From Nautilus pompilius (lineage: Eukaryota > Mollusca > Cephalopoda > Nautilida > Nautilidae): a stretch of DNA of 64,000 nucleotides. The position numbers and the translations under genes were made by a program. Of this stretch, positions 50,946 through 63,816 are shown piece after piece. The notes under the pieces are model-generated. The model saw only the letters and a list, made by a program, of their open reading frames with translations. It made no database searches and was not told the DNA's origin. Positions within the stretch are counted from its first letter, which is position 1. Each line of letters opens with the position of its first letter. Where the stretch lies: NCBI GenBank assembly GCA_018389105.1, contig JACATO010000052.1:1922001-1986000 (forward strand), written 5' to 3'.

Positions 50946-52568
50946 AAGAAATTTAATTTTCTGCTCCTCTACACATACATATAGCTAAGTTTCATGCATG
51001 TGTAAACATAAGAGGTTTGGATTATGTTACAGTACATTGACTCTAAGCCAGATAATCTGCTTGTCAAAAACCTAATCTATGTAGAATTCTTCACTCAAAA
51101 AAAAATCAACATTCATAACACCAACAGACAACCATATTCAATACCTCCCTTTAATGTTTATAAATTTTAATTTCTTTTGTTTGAAGGTGAACCAACCTGA
51201 ATTTAAAAATCTCCATTTTGGTTATTTTATTACTCCTGCCATTTAGTAAAATATATAAAAAAAACATAATTTTTTCTCTCTTCAACAAACAAAAACACAA
51301 CTGATGCTCAGCAGTTCAAATTTTCATGCAACAAAATCTTGATTGTGCAGAAGAACGAAAAAATGTATAAATCTAAAAGATCCTAGAATAAAAACATTGA
51401 AATCAATTTGAATACATTTACTGTTACTGCAGCCTTTCAATGTTATTTATGTTTAGAATGAGAAGACAAAAGTAACAAATGAATTGCATGCAAACTAGCA
51501 ATAATGTCAACAGATACCACCAGGCAGACTTAGTAGTTACAGATATTAACAGGATCATCTGTCAGTGTTGTGGTATTTTTACAACACAAAATATCAAAAT
51601 GCAATAAAATTGATAAATAAGGTTATGATAATTCTGATTTAAATTGAACCACAAAAGTCTTTAATGCTTTGATGTAATTCCCAGCTAAATTATATTCACA
51701 AGAAAACTTAGTTAATTACCCAAATCATGTTATGCTCTGTCTTTGGTACATCTGACTAACTACAATGAGATTAACAGTGAGCACAATGTGTTTTACTTTT
51801 TCAGACAGTGATCAATGCCATTTTAAAGCTATTACATTATTTTCTTGATTTCTTTTTAAAATTTTGTAATTAGCTGTTATTTGTAGTCATTAAACTGTAT
51901 AATGTGACATCTACGGTGCAAAGTTTTAAAAATTTGAAATATTTTCAAGGTTTAAACAGCCAAACAGCAGATTTGCATATTTCTAAGGTATAAAATATCT
52001 ACCTTAGCAGAACCACCTGTTGTAGGTACATACAAATCATACAAATGAGAGATAGTGAACAAGCACAAATAAAACCTTAATGAGATATTACTAAAGACAT
52101 GTTCTTGATGTTAATCGTTCACCAATTATTTCTGCCGCAGAAAGTCTGTCAAATAGAACAGCTCATGCAAAGTTTAATTATCATGTACCTCCAAAACCAT
52201 GGAGAAGCAAGATATTTGATATCTTTGATGATAATGCTATCCATCATTATTTCAAAATCACTTCAATTAAATCAATCAAATAAATTTTATTTTTTTCTTA
52301 GTAGTCATAGCACGGAAAAGGGAGAATGTCACAAACAACTGCAACTTTACATATATTTCATAATCTTCTTTATAATTTATTACCTCATGCTATTTTTTTT
52401 TTAAATATAAAAACCATATCAGCTCTGAATATTCCAAAATTTGTTTGTTTGTTTGTTCGTTGGTCTTGAGTTTTCATGGCTTGCCTAGGTTGTGACATCA
52501 TGCCATCCTTTCCATTGCTCTTGTGCTTACTTTTCCAAGAAAGAAGAAATCAGACACAAAAATAAATT

Positions 52569-52832
52569 AGGGAACCCAGTGGTTAAGCTACTAGACTGCT
52601 AAGGTTGAGAGACTGTGTTCGATTCTTCATTGAGGGTTGGCTTATTTTGGCTCTTCTTCACTAACCAGCCATGTAGGTTTCCTCCCATATCTAAAAATAA
52701 AGTGTTCTAGTAAGAATTTCCCTGTCAAAGTTGGCAATACCAGGCCCCTTTTGGTGCAGGATAACACTCTCTAGCGGATAACCACAGTAATTACGCTCCA
52801 GGATAGTCTCCCCTGCAGAAACTGGAAGTAAT
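52569..52832 (+). mobile_element. tRNA-derived SINE copy
   Basis: The 5' end resembles a tRNA: cccagtggttaagctact serves as an A-box region and TGTTCGATTC (about 52617-52626) as a B box, so it would carry an internal RNA polymerase III promoter. A family-specific body follows (gtttcctcccatatctaaaa, then gtctcccctgcag near the 3' end). Best-preserved of five copies in the window. Confidence 0.72.
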
Positions 52833-55800
52833 GAAAAAATGCATGTGGAGACTCATAATACATCCCTATTTTTTTTAAAAAAATTATTGTCAGTATATTT
52901 CCTTATCTCTGGTATGTGCACTAAAAATAAACAAAATAGTTGTTTGCACATGAACTAAGAAAATGTAGCATGTAAATGACCAGTCATAAAATGCATTTTA
53001 AACAAGACTGACTTGGATCCCTTTAAAGTTATTAGAGCCATACCAATCAGTAGGCAACATGTTAGACTACAGTTAGTTAACATTTTTCTGCACCTCATTT
53101 ATTGCTGCTATTTTCTGTAATAGTAGTGATCCTAAACCAGCTCATGATCTCTCTCTGTTTGGTCCTTCGTAAAAAACAAAAAAAAAAAAAAAGGTTTTCA
53201 GCAAAGGAGTGTCTTATGCAAGTCTATAGGTCCTCCAAAGTGCTCAAAATAAGTACTTTCATAGTATCAACATCTTGCAGTATTTAAATCTTGCTGCAGC
53301 ATGCAATGGAATCTATCACAAAATATTTTCTGCTGAGCTCTTTCCAATTCAACATAAATGCTAAAACAGCAGCATTGTTTTACATAAAAATCACCACTGT
53401 ACATTTGTTTAACGTTTGTGAGGCTATACAGTTCTTCCTTTTAGATGATCACTTTCCACATCTTAGGAATTGAGAGAATCTGAAAAATGGCCACAAAAGG
53501 ATGACCAGTTCCCTATATTTGTTTCGTCTACTTTTTTCAATTACTATTAATTTTTTTTTTAAAGGGCCCAGGTGCAAAGTTATAAAACTGCAATTAACTG
53601 TAAAGCTGGTTTTCAAGTAGTGTTATAAGTTTTGGTAACACTATTCTGCAGCTAAGAAAATTCCCCAGTCATACCAGCTCAGACAGAGAATCAAAGAACT
53701 TCCACATCACTGATCTTGAAGTTTAGCTGGACAGAATCACATTCTCTATTATCAGTGTCTGCATACATCTGAATATCTAGATAAGTTCAGCAGCAGCACA
53801 CAAAAAAAAAACCATAGTACAAAAAAAGGATTTTGGCTAGAGCATCATGAATAGATATCACAGTTTCAAAATACATATTTAATGACCTATGTGCATTGTG
53901 TTATCAGGGTGGATTAATCATCTTGAGGCATGTATCTATATACAGTTTTCTTCAAATAAATTATCAAAATTTTCATCTTAGCTACTTTCTGGTTGGTATT
54001 CTAAAGAAACGGTAAGCTACACTAACACTCAATTTTTCAACTAGCATTTCAAAAACTGATAACAGAAGCAGAGATAAAATTAGTGCTACAGCTGTCAGTA
54101 AGAAATCTTGATCCTAGTCATCTGATTTGAATCGTCAAGATTTTATGTCTTTCTCAGCAATTACATTCTAAAATAAACTGTAGCAAGTTAAACTTAAACA
54201 AACACATCATCTTTTGTCACAATAGATTTTACAAAGTTTGCCATGTCATAAAAAAATTAATAAGGAACATGATACATTTTAAAAAATAAGCATACTATGT
54301 TATCATAAGAACAATGTTTCCACAAAAAACAGTCAGTCACTTAAAAAATCCACAGATCACAAGTAATAAGTTGCCAGTATATTTCTCCATAGCTTCAGAA
54401 ATGACATCAAATCTTAACATAGTGTTATGGCATCCTTTATCGTGTAGAGAGATTTGGCATCATTCCTGAATTGCAAGATAGTTAAATGGCAACAACTATG
54501 TGCATGCTCAAGATTTGTTTGATAATTAAAATTAAAAAACTTGAAATGCCAGTGTGTTCTTTGCTGTTTTTATTATGCCAAGAGCACAGGTCTCCTTCAA
54601 GTTATATTGCACTTTTCTTTTCTTTAAATATAATCATAAACAATTGTATCTTCAGGATGTTTATTTTAAGGACTTTAACAAGTTCTTAAATACCAACCTG
54701 CTGCATTTTTTAACAATAAAATTTTGAAATTGTCAAGCAGAACTAATTCTGAATTGTCAGAGTATTCAAAGTTTTATAGTTCAGAGCCAAGCTATTACTA
54801 GAAAGAAAAAGAAAACAACATCCTGATAGCCATTGCATGCATATCCTGAAATGCAAGAAGTCAATGCTAAACGAAAGCAAAGAAGAGTTTGGACTGGCAA
54901 CTAGAATAAATTTTCAGGTACCATGTGTAAATACTGCATTATAAGAAAGATTCAAAAACATTTATAGCACAGCACATAGTACAAAGGTATCCTGAATACT
55001 ATATCTGCTGTAGCTAATTTGCAGTGTTTTTACCTCTTTCGTCATGCCAACTTGTTTAAGAATGTACTACAGCATATTGTCTAAAACTGTATAAAAGTCT
55101 GATTAACATAAATTTATAAGTAAAAACAAAAGCAAACTCAGAAACATATATAATTATTTTGTTTGAACATATTTTATATTTATTAAAATAGCAGAATGAA
55201 GTTAACTTTGTAGACCTTCTAAAAATTATTACTGAGATTCCTTCTTCAGTGCACATTTAAAGTTAAATAAACTTTCTTTCCCAAAAGATCAAACTAGATT
55301 AATACTCTACTAAAACATATTAGGTCAGTCTTCATCCATTACAGCACACTACGTCTCCACATATCACAACAGAGATAATCCTAGGTCTGGCCAGGTCATG
55401 TTATAACATAGCATCAGAACTAACAGGTAAAGAATAATCTAAAAAAAATCCTGCTTAATGACAATAAGAACATGATGTGTACTAGTGCATCTAATCACCA
55501 TCATTAGACAGCTGAGATAAGGCAACAAACTATAAGAGAAAACACGATAAAATAATCCTGACTAAAAGGCACTACCATACAAGTCAACAATTTGCAGAGG
55601 CATATATTTTTTTGCAAGTGCTAGACTAACATTAATTTCTCAGATAAGTTATGGTTCAATTTATCATATGCTGATGGCAGAATCCATGTTTTACAGCTGT
55701 CAACATGAGCTGTTTAGAGACTGCTGCATCAGACAGCATGACTGGTTTTGTGGCAGCATAATTTTGGTAGACTGCTGTAAACACCATATAAATTTTCAGT

Positions 55801-56156
55801 CAGCTAGTGGTTTTAAACTACAGTCTGATAGCACAAAGGATCTAACAACTGCACTGCACTGCACCTCACATTCTAAAAGGAAAACTTCCAACCCATCAAG
55901 ATACAAAGTTAGTAACGTACATTCTATTAAGTTTGGATCAAACTATTAAAGCTAATTTCAAGTGAGCTGTGTTGCATAAATCTTGTAATGTTCTTGTTTC
56001 AAGATTATCCACTATAAGGATTAGTTTTACATGCAGTAAAGATGTATGAAGTGTTGCTTCTTTAGCAGATGTTATATGAACACTAAAAAAATAAAAAAAT
56101 CTGTTAAACAGAATAACATAAAAGTAACAACAAACATCCTACAAATAGAAAAAAAT

Positions 56157-56172
56157 ATTATTATTATTATTA
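56157..56172. repeat. TTA trinucleotide repeat
   Basis: Five tandem TTA units. Confidence 0.85.
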
Positions 56173-56327
56173 TGCACACAGAAGAATTAGAGACTTTTTA
56201 TTAGAATTGTACAATTAAATTAACAGTATGGCCTTCTTTTGCATTTGGTGGGATCTACAATATTTTCATATAGTGCCATATTCTTGCCAGTCTTAAAAAG
56301 AGACTAGAGGCTCCTGAATGACGTTAC

Positions 56328-56403
56328 CAGCGTAATAAGTGAACACTCTCCATAACCAGTCAAGAAAATCCTTTGTAGGTGTCTTTCCTCAAATGGAAGA
56401 AAA
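56328..56403 (-). CDS. Possible upstream exon
   Basis: An excellent acceptor (catttttgtgatttttctccag) precedes 76 open bases: one base completing a codon, then 25 codons including FEERHLQRIFLTGYGECSL, ending in phase 0 before gtaacg. It could join the exon at 45676-45749, which begins in phase 0. The donor is weak and the peptide has no recognised motif. An open frame of this size next to a pyrimidine tract can arise by chance. Confidence 0.27.
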
Positions 56404-59197
56404 CTGGAGAAAAATCACAAAAATGTAAAGCAAGAGTAAAAAGAAACCGTGCTACTATTTCTGAAACCCTCAGAACATAAATCTCAAGTGCAAATATGAC
56501 AAGCACTGAGCAGACTTGTCGGCTTTATTCTTTTGGTCTTGTGAAATTTGTTTCAGAATGACATGGTTAATAGAAACAACAAATATATATATAATGGTTG
56601 CACATTAACTTAAATCTTCAGCTAAAACCAAATACCCTAACAATAAAAGGTAGAAATATAAATGATTACCAAAGAGCAACTAATAATCATACTGTGATAG
56701 ATGGAACCAAGATAACAAGGAAAAAAGTTAACGCAGAAATCCAGAAACTTTAATGTCTTCAAGGAATTTTTTCAACAAATAAAATACTGAACTACTGGGA
56801 ATTGCCTCTAAATATCAAGATGAGATTGCATTTTGTAAATAGAATTTAGTAAGAATTTTCTTTCAACCCAAAATACAAAAAAAATGACTGAAAGCAAAGC
56901 AAACCAATGTTATTTCTGACCTAAGGTCATCATGAGATGAAACTGCATAGTAAAGTGCTTAGCATTAAAAAAAAAGGAAATGAGAGTTTCAGTTTTTCTA
57001 ATGTTAGTGTTGTTTTGATTACTAAAGCAGACTTTTAAACAAATTATTCATAAGTAAAGATATAAACCACCTACTCAAAATTGAAAAAAAATTATGACAC
57101 TGAACACATCCTTCAAGTATAGATTTAAGAGTTAAAATTTCTTTATTAAATGCGTGAGTGTAGAATAAATGAGCAATTATTTCATCAAAGGGAAGAAATA
57201 CTGTTTTTAGGCTCCAGTGCCTTTGAACACTAAAATCAATAGTTTCTGGTAAAGATGGAGAATCACTTTAACACTCTTTGGTATGAATCTGTGGAATGGG
57301 ACAAGTGTACTATCTTTAAATGTAATCAATGTTAACTGTATGTTTATCAAATGTAATAAATTAGCCTATCCTGACACGGTTTTTGCCAACAAGGTATTTC
57401 CATGCTAAGTCTCAACAAGAATATATTGATCACTAGCCTTGTACATTAATTTATGAATGCATCTCAACCTGTTACCAATCCTTTTGTCTTCTATATAGAG
57501 CCTGTCAATTCATATACTAAATAATGCATAATTTAAAGACCATGCCGCTGTCTAGCAGAGAGCCAGTACACATTAATAAGAATGTTAAAGGCAATATAAA
57601 CATAAAAACTATCTACGACAATTAATTCAGTTTTCTGGGAATTAAATGAAAATCTGTCACTCCTAATTCATGTAAAGCGGATTTCGGAAAAACATTGCAG
57701 TCTCCTCTTTTTCATATAAGACAATAATACCCTCAAACTAAGCATTTTAGCAAAACTACTGAACTGAGAATTTAATTACTTTTCTACTGTTGTTAAATAT
57801 GCTATCAGTGCAATATTTTAAAGGATATTAATTTCTCAAAAGCAGTTGACCTTCGCAGAGCTACAATAAAAAGAAAGATCCTACTTCTCTGAAGATAATT
57901 TCCTGACTGTAATTCCGAGTAATCTACAAAGCTCAGCTCAGCAACCATTTGGAAGAGAAACTCATGTGTTTAATAAAGCAAAATAATAAAATGCCACAAA
58001 TACACATATATCTAAAGTGCGTAAAAGTGAAAAACTTTTTAAAGTGTATCTGGCTTTTAAATCAAAACTCCTCCTCCATATCATATGACAAATAGGTGTT
58101 AACAAAAACTGATTCTTGGAAATTAAAATAATTTTGCTACTTCTATTTTTTTTTTACAAATGACAGCCATTTTTAAATATCATCATTTCTGTCCTCCAAA
58201 ATCTTTGGTCTTCCTTAGCCAGATCTTTAAAAAAATTTTTCCATAATCTTCTTTTAGTTTTAATAGCACATTCTAACACTTAAGCATCATAATCTTTAAT
58301 CTGATGGTATTCTGAAATAAATTGACTATGAGTAACAATGCTCAGATAAGGGAGCTACAATGACTGTATTGTGCCTATAACCTGTTTATGGCAGTCATAG
58401 TGTATAAAAGGATTTTTATAACACCAAATTTTGGCAGTTTTTGGCACAGATATCATTTCTTTTTTTTGACAGATTAAAAAGCCATATTTTCTAAACCTAG
58501 CTAACACCCATGTACATATACTATATATATTTTTGTTCAACAGCAAAGCAGAAAAAATTACACAGCTACAATAAAATGGAACAATTCTCACTTCTCAGTA
58601 TCCATGTGCAAGTAAAATTCCTTTTTTTTCTGTTAAACGTGAAACAAACTTGATTAATGATAAACTCCATACAATTTTTACTTGACATTTAACTAAATAT
58701 AAAATTTCAAAAGTTTACAATGTGCACAGATTTCAGTGCTTGGTCTGAATTTGAAAAGAAAAGAAAAGAATATGAAAGTCATCCTTTGATATCTGCCTTA
58801 TTAAAAAATGAACTACAACTTAAAGAAAGAACTGCATGATATTTGAACTTTACATTATATCTGGTGTCAAGTTACTTCCAACTAAAAATGTTCAGAGATT
58901 AAAAATCATGGTTACTCTAAACAATTAAAAACAAACAAAAAAAAAAGTTCTGTCCTCAAGAGGGCAAATCATAGAATTATGAAGCATAATCAAATTTTTG
59001 TTCAGTCATCAAATGAAAACAAAAAAGAAAAAAAAAACAACTAAAACATAGTTAGTTCAGTTATCTGCTAGATGTGTTAATAACAAAGCCTACTCTTGTA
59101 AGATGAAATTATAGGATGTCCAGAATGCAATTTCCTTTCAGCGATGTTTCTTTGGTAAAAGTGGGTCAGATCTCTCTATTCAGAGAATGGTGCCTAC

Positions 59198-59259
59198 CTT
59201 GAAATTATGATGATCCTCTTTACCAATATACCAACCAGTATCTGACATCATTTCCAAAT
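59198..59259 (-). CDS. Possible upstream or alternative first exon
   Basis: A donor (ttcaag/gtaggc) closes an open stretch that includes MMSDTGWYIGKEDHHNFK and ends in phase 0, compatible with the 45676-45749 exon. It is either an internal exon with a poor acceptor at 59260-59261 or a first exon starting at the tandem ATGs (59246-59251). An in-frame stop lies shortly upstream. It does not join in phase with the candidate at 56328-56403, so at most one of the two connects directly. Confidence 0.2.
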
Positions 59260-61754
59260 CTTCACATCAAACTTATAAGGCCAATGGTCTGGTACAAAAA
59301 GGAGTTTCCAATTTAGATTACATTAAGAAATTAATCATTTAAAGAAACCATTTTATTTTATTTTTACATTGAAAATCAAAAAAAATTAAATAATTTTTAG
59401 TAAAATCTTTTTTTTTTTTTAAAATCTACAGTGGTATTTTTCAGTTAGTTAGCTCACTATATTTCTGAGTAACATGCTACCTTTCAGTTCTGATACTTTG
59501 CTGGTATCTTATGTTGCTATTTCCTGAGATGTTTTCACCAAAAGGATAAGGATATAATGTATATATTTTAAAAAATGATTGCTTTAATCTTCATTTTACT
59601 AAACTCATAAACAAATGTGATAGAAATTATTAAACATCCAATTAGTATTTATGTTAAATCTTTAATCAAATAGTCTTCCAAAATTTTAATCTTTCATATT
59701 TACAAAAACTTTTAAAATATTTTCTTAGAATGTGCTAATTCCTTATTTGTTCAAAATTAACAAGTACTGGTCATGTTCCTATGTCCATTTTATTTGTGTA
59801 AAGGGTTAAATAATGGCACCTAGTTCTTTGGCCATTTAAACATGATAAGTTGATACTTATCATCAAAGCTATCATTTTATTCTGCCACAGGACAGGATAG
59901 CTAACCATAAGCTGTTGTTTTCCTTTCTAGAGATAAAATAATTTTTTATGTCAAGATCTGTAAACCAAACAAACAAACAAAATAATCATAATTGGAACAC
60001 CAACCAATTTAACTAACTAAAAACGTATATATATTCAAGGCCAAACATCTGACAAGTAATTTAATGTCCCTTATTGCAGTTATTATTGTAAGCACGTTTT
60101 AATTAAAATTCATAGTTTAAGCCGGCTGCCAAATAAAATATTTTAAAATGTAAATTTTTATGTAAGTAGTTGGAATGAACCATGGAATTTTTCAGAGCTG
60201 TTTTCTTGAATGCCATTTAAAAACCACATGTTTACATCTTATCATTGAATACTCCACCTGTTGAACTACACAAGCTAACAGTTTTCTGTATCATATGTGA
60301 AAATAGTGCATTTCTGCCTCAATGAAAATTATGACTTTCATCCATTACATAGATTTTTAAAGAATTGGTCAAGATTTAATTTATTTGCATATATTTTTCC
60401 TTTTGGGAAGATTTTAAATGACAAAGCTCATCCAAAATAATACATAAACTTAAAAAAAATTTTTTTAAAAAATGAAAAATGAAATTTTCAGGGAAAAAAA
60501 TGTATTCACTAACTTGTTAAAGATTTTGTTACATGTGCATATGCATATATTTTTAGTAAAATCACAAATTACTAGAGAGTAGAGTTTCTGTTAGTGTAAA
60601 GTTGGTATTTAATGCCATGAATATTTCTGATCAAAAAGTACCTTCTTGATGTCTTAGTGCATGTGTGTATATATTTTGTACTTGATTGTAACCTTATATT
60701 CATCAGGAGGGGAGAAAAGGGGAGAAAGTTCAAATTTATTAGGTTTAGAAATGTTACTTAATCTGGATTAAAGATGCTGTAGGTTATGACTTGACTAATG
60801 TGATTATTTTTTCTTCTTCTTTAAAGAACAAATTCATGTAGAGAGTTTGATCCTTTTTTTTTAATATACTAGTGGCAAAGCATTTTTCATCTAAGGTTAC
60901 ATGTAAGCATGAGAGACATAACAGACACTTTCAATTACATTTCAGAAGATTTCTCTCTGTTATCTTACAGTATCTGGGAATGACTTCCAAAGCACTCGAG
61001 GGAATTCTTTTAATTCTTAATTTTTTTATTTTTTTTTAAAGCAAAGAAAGGTGGAAGAGGTTTTAAAATGATCTATAAATGTTCTTTCTTGCCTCTCTGA
61101 TATACTCTAAATGATTTGCTAATCAAGATTCTTGTCATGTGATTAAAATAAATAAAGTATATAGATGATCATTTAAACTCCACAATATGGAATTAAGCAT
61201 GTAAACATTGCAAAGGATATGTTAATTTGTGGTTTTAACAATTGCCAGAAATTAGTACACTTTGGCAAGACCTTTAAAAATATTCTGTGCAACAAAAACA
61301 AATTAAATCTAGATTAGAAACCATTCAACAACTTGTTTACTAAATTCTCACCAACCTTAGATCATTCTATTGGCAAAGGATGTGAGAAATTAAAATTACC
61401 TATGATAATTTGGTTAATGTTTTATGGAAATGTAAAAGTATTTTAAAATTTCGGATGTTAAAAAGATAAATATTTCACTTTTAAGATGAAAATAGTACAA
61501 ATGGCTATGACAAAGAACTTAAGCAAGATCTGTTATTAAAAGGAAGTTCTCTAGTGAGAGGTTCACTGACATGGAGAACAATATCTACAGGCTAGTGTGT
61601 GCACAGACAAAGTTGATTAAATGAAGAAATGAGTAGATAAAACCTCAAACCTGAAGAACTTGTATCTTGATTGCTTTGTGTAATCTTAGTTTATCAGTGA
61701 GGAATTGTAGGAAGAGTGACAGATTCTACTTGGGAAGGTATAATTATATATATA

Positions 61755-62386
61755 CAGTTGTCCCCCCCCCCCGGTATTCACGGTGGTTACGTTCCTAGTG
61801 CACTCACGAAGAGTGAAAAACCATGAATATTGGACGTGGTCCATAAAAATGTCTATAAATGCCTATAAACGTCAAAATATAATTAAAAAAATATAAGTAA
61901 ATATATAATAATAATTTAATAAAAAATACAACACTCAGAGAAACACTCAAGATAGCTACACATGGTAAACTGGGATGATGCGGGGCTGCTGGGCTGCATC
62001 TGCCTGAGACAGCACCTCGTGGGCAGCAGCCAATCAGCAGCGAGGAGAAATGAATAACGCTCTCGGATTGGCTATTTTCAAACCTCCAGCCAATAGCGTT
62101 TATTTGATATTGATATTTTGCTGAATTCACATTAGTATTTATATTACAAAATTAGTAAATTACATTGTTATTAATAATTTAGCATTAAAAATAAAAAGAG
62201 TGAAAAAATATATATATTACCACGAAAAAAAGCCCATAAAAAATAGCAGAAGTTATTTGCAATTCCGCGAATATGCGGGGGTTTCCATGAACAATTATTA
62301 GTTGGGTGCTAAGGAAAATTCCGCGGATAACCGGGGCCGCAAATGCCAAACCGCGATTACGCGGGGGTGGGGGGGGGGGTTGACTG
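61755..62386. mobile_element. Pogo/Tigger-like MITE, 632 bp
   Basis: A non-coding element with inverted ends starting CAGTTGTCCC and, on the other strand, CAGTCAACCC, each followed by a poly-C run and a GC-rich stretch (ggtattcacggtgg; ccgcgtaatcgcggtttgg). TA dinucleotides flank both ends (61753-61754, 62387-62388). The CAGT...CCC(C)...GGTAT-CGCGG ends are those of pogo/Tigger-type families. Further inverted GC-rich motifs lie inside (ccgcgaatatgcggggg, ccgcggataaccgggg). The centre (61978-62100) is GC-rich, unlike the surroundings, and carries three CCAAT motifs. The minus-strand frame at 61804-62130 is unlikely to be a gene. Confidence 0.8.
62030..62094. promoter_or_regulatory. Three CCAAT motifs in the MITE core
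   Basis: CCAAT at 62030-62034 (in GCCAATCAGC), an inverted ATTGG at 62067-62071 (in GGATTGGCTA), and CCAAT at 62090-62094 (in GCCAATAGCG). All three have flanks matching the NF-Y preference (RRCCAATSR-like). NF-Y binding is inferred only. Confidence 0.4.
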
Positions 62387-63509
62387 TATACATTTTAAAT
62401 ATGGTAACCTCTGGCTTTTTTCTGTAAACATGATATTATTCTACAAAAGTTTTAACCATCATCTATTTTCCCCACTTTATTGAGGCAATAATGATCAGAT
62501 ATAAAAATCACGACCAAAACTTGAAGGGGAGGAGTTGTTTAAAAATTGTTATATCAGAGACCTGCAAACGCCAGCTGTACGTGCTACATTTATGATGCTG
62601 ACTACTTCAGCTACCAAAGGATCCTGACTAGATAAGTTTTTCAATAATAATCTTCAAAACATTCAATAAAAAAGTTGTTTTTTTTTTTAAATTTACATAA
62701 TCCAAATAGAAAACGATAAAAGAATTATTGATTACACAAGTTGTTTATCAATAAAGTACTTCTTTCTGGATCTGGAACATGAATAGCATAGCTCCAGGCT
62801 AGAGATAGATTCCATGTTTAATTTTTTGACAATCACTCTCACTTTTGAAAGATAAAATTGGCTACCAGCTGGTGAACACCCAGTCCCCAGCAGTTTTTAT
62901 TAGTCCTATAGTGAAAATCAATGCCTCTCTCCCAAAGTTAAAACTGTTAGAAGATAATTGCACCTTTTCCAACAAAATTCCCAGAATGCATTATTCATGA
63001 CTTGCACTCAAATGAATCAAAATTCTAAACTAGTTGCAAAGTGAACCATGGTAAATATTTAACTAAATGATAGTTAGGGAAAGTTCAAAGTGAAGAGTTT
63101 TCACAATGGGATTATTTACTTATCAAGTTCAATAACAGGTAAGAATATATTTATTCTTTGAAATGTTAATAAATATAGCTTTTAGGTCTGCTTTTACCTG
63201 GTTTGTAAACTAGTGTCTTTAAATTTGAAAAGACAAAAAAAAAGAAAAAAACCTGCTTGTGAACATCAAAATTACTGTACACAAAAAATTAATTAAAATG
63301 AATGGTATTTTCAAAGAAAAAAAAAAGTTCTGTATGATTAAATTTATCATTATAGGTGTGAATCATTTGATTCATTGCCTTGTTATTAGTAAGCTTAGGA
63401 AACAAACAAATAAAACATTAAATTTAGTGATTTTGTTTTTGATACTGCATCCTGTAGCTGGAAGACAGATTTCCCAGCAGTGCAAGCGTGGACATCCTTC
63501 TACAAAACA

Positions 63510-63538
63510 AAACACACACACACATGCATGCACACAAC
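63510..63538. repeat. CA microsatellite
   Basis: CA units interrupted by TGCATG. Confidence 0.9.
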
Positions 63539-63802
63539 CAATTTGCATAAAATATAAAGAACTTCAAACTATTTTACAAGAAACTATTGCTACATGTTGG
63601 TAATAAATAAAATTATATGAAGGTTTAAGCATGTTTCATCATCAGAAATGAGATGTAACAGAACTAAAAAGAAACTATGGAATGCAAGTAATATAAATTT
63701 AAAAAACAAAAAAAAACCTCAGGCATCTTATCATAGTGAATGAAAAAGAAACTAGTTAGAGAGTTAATGATTAATATTTTTTTCTTAAATTTTATACTAC
63801 GA

Positions 63803-63816
63803 CTGCCCTCTAGTGG
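63803..63816 (-). promoter_or_regulatory. CTCF-type core motif
   Basis: CTGCCCTCTAGTGG matches, on the opposite strand, every position of the 14-bp CTCF core consensus CCASYAGRKGGCRS. By simple counting this degenerate 14-mer would be expected well under once in a window of this size and composition. Such motifs often ride on repeats, so the surrounding 200 bp may be a mobile element that I do not recognise. Confidence 0.4.

Noticed and set aside
55668-55949. 93-codon plus-strand frame
   Set aside because: No family similarity, no splice signals fitting it, and no support from context.
61804-62130. 108-codon minus-strand frame
   Set aside because: Lies wholly inside the MITE and has no recognised domain.
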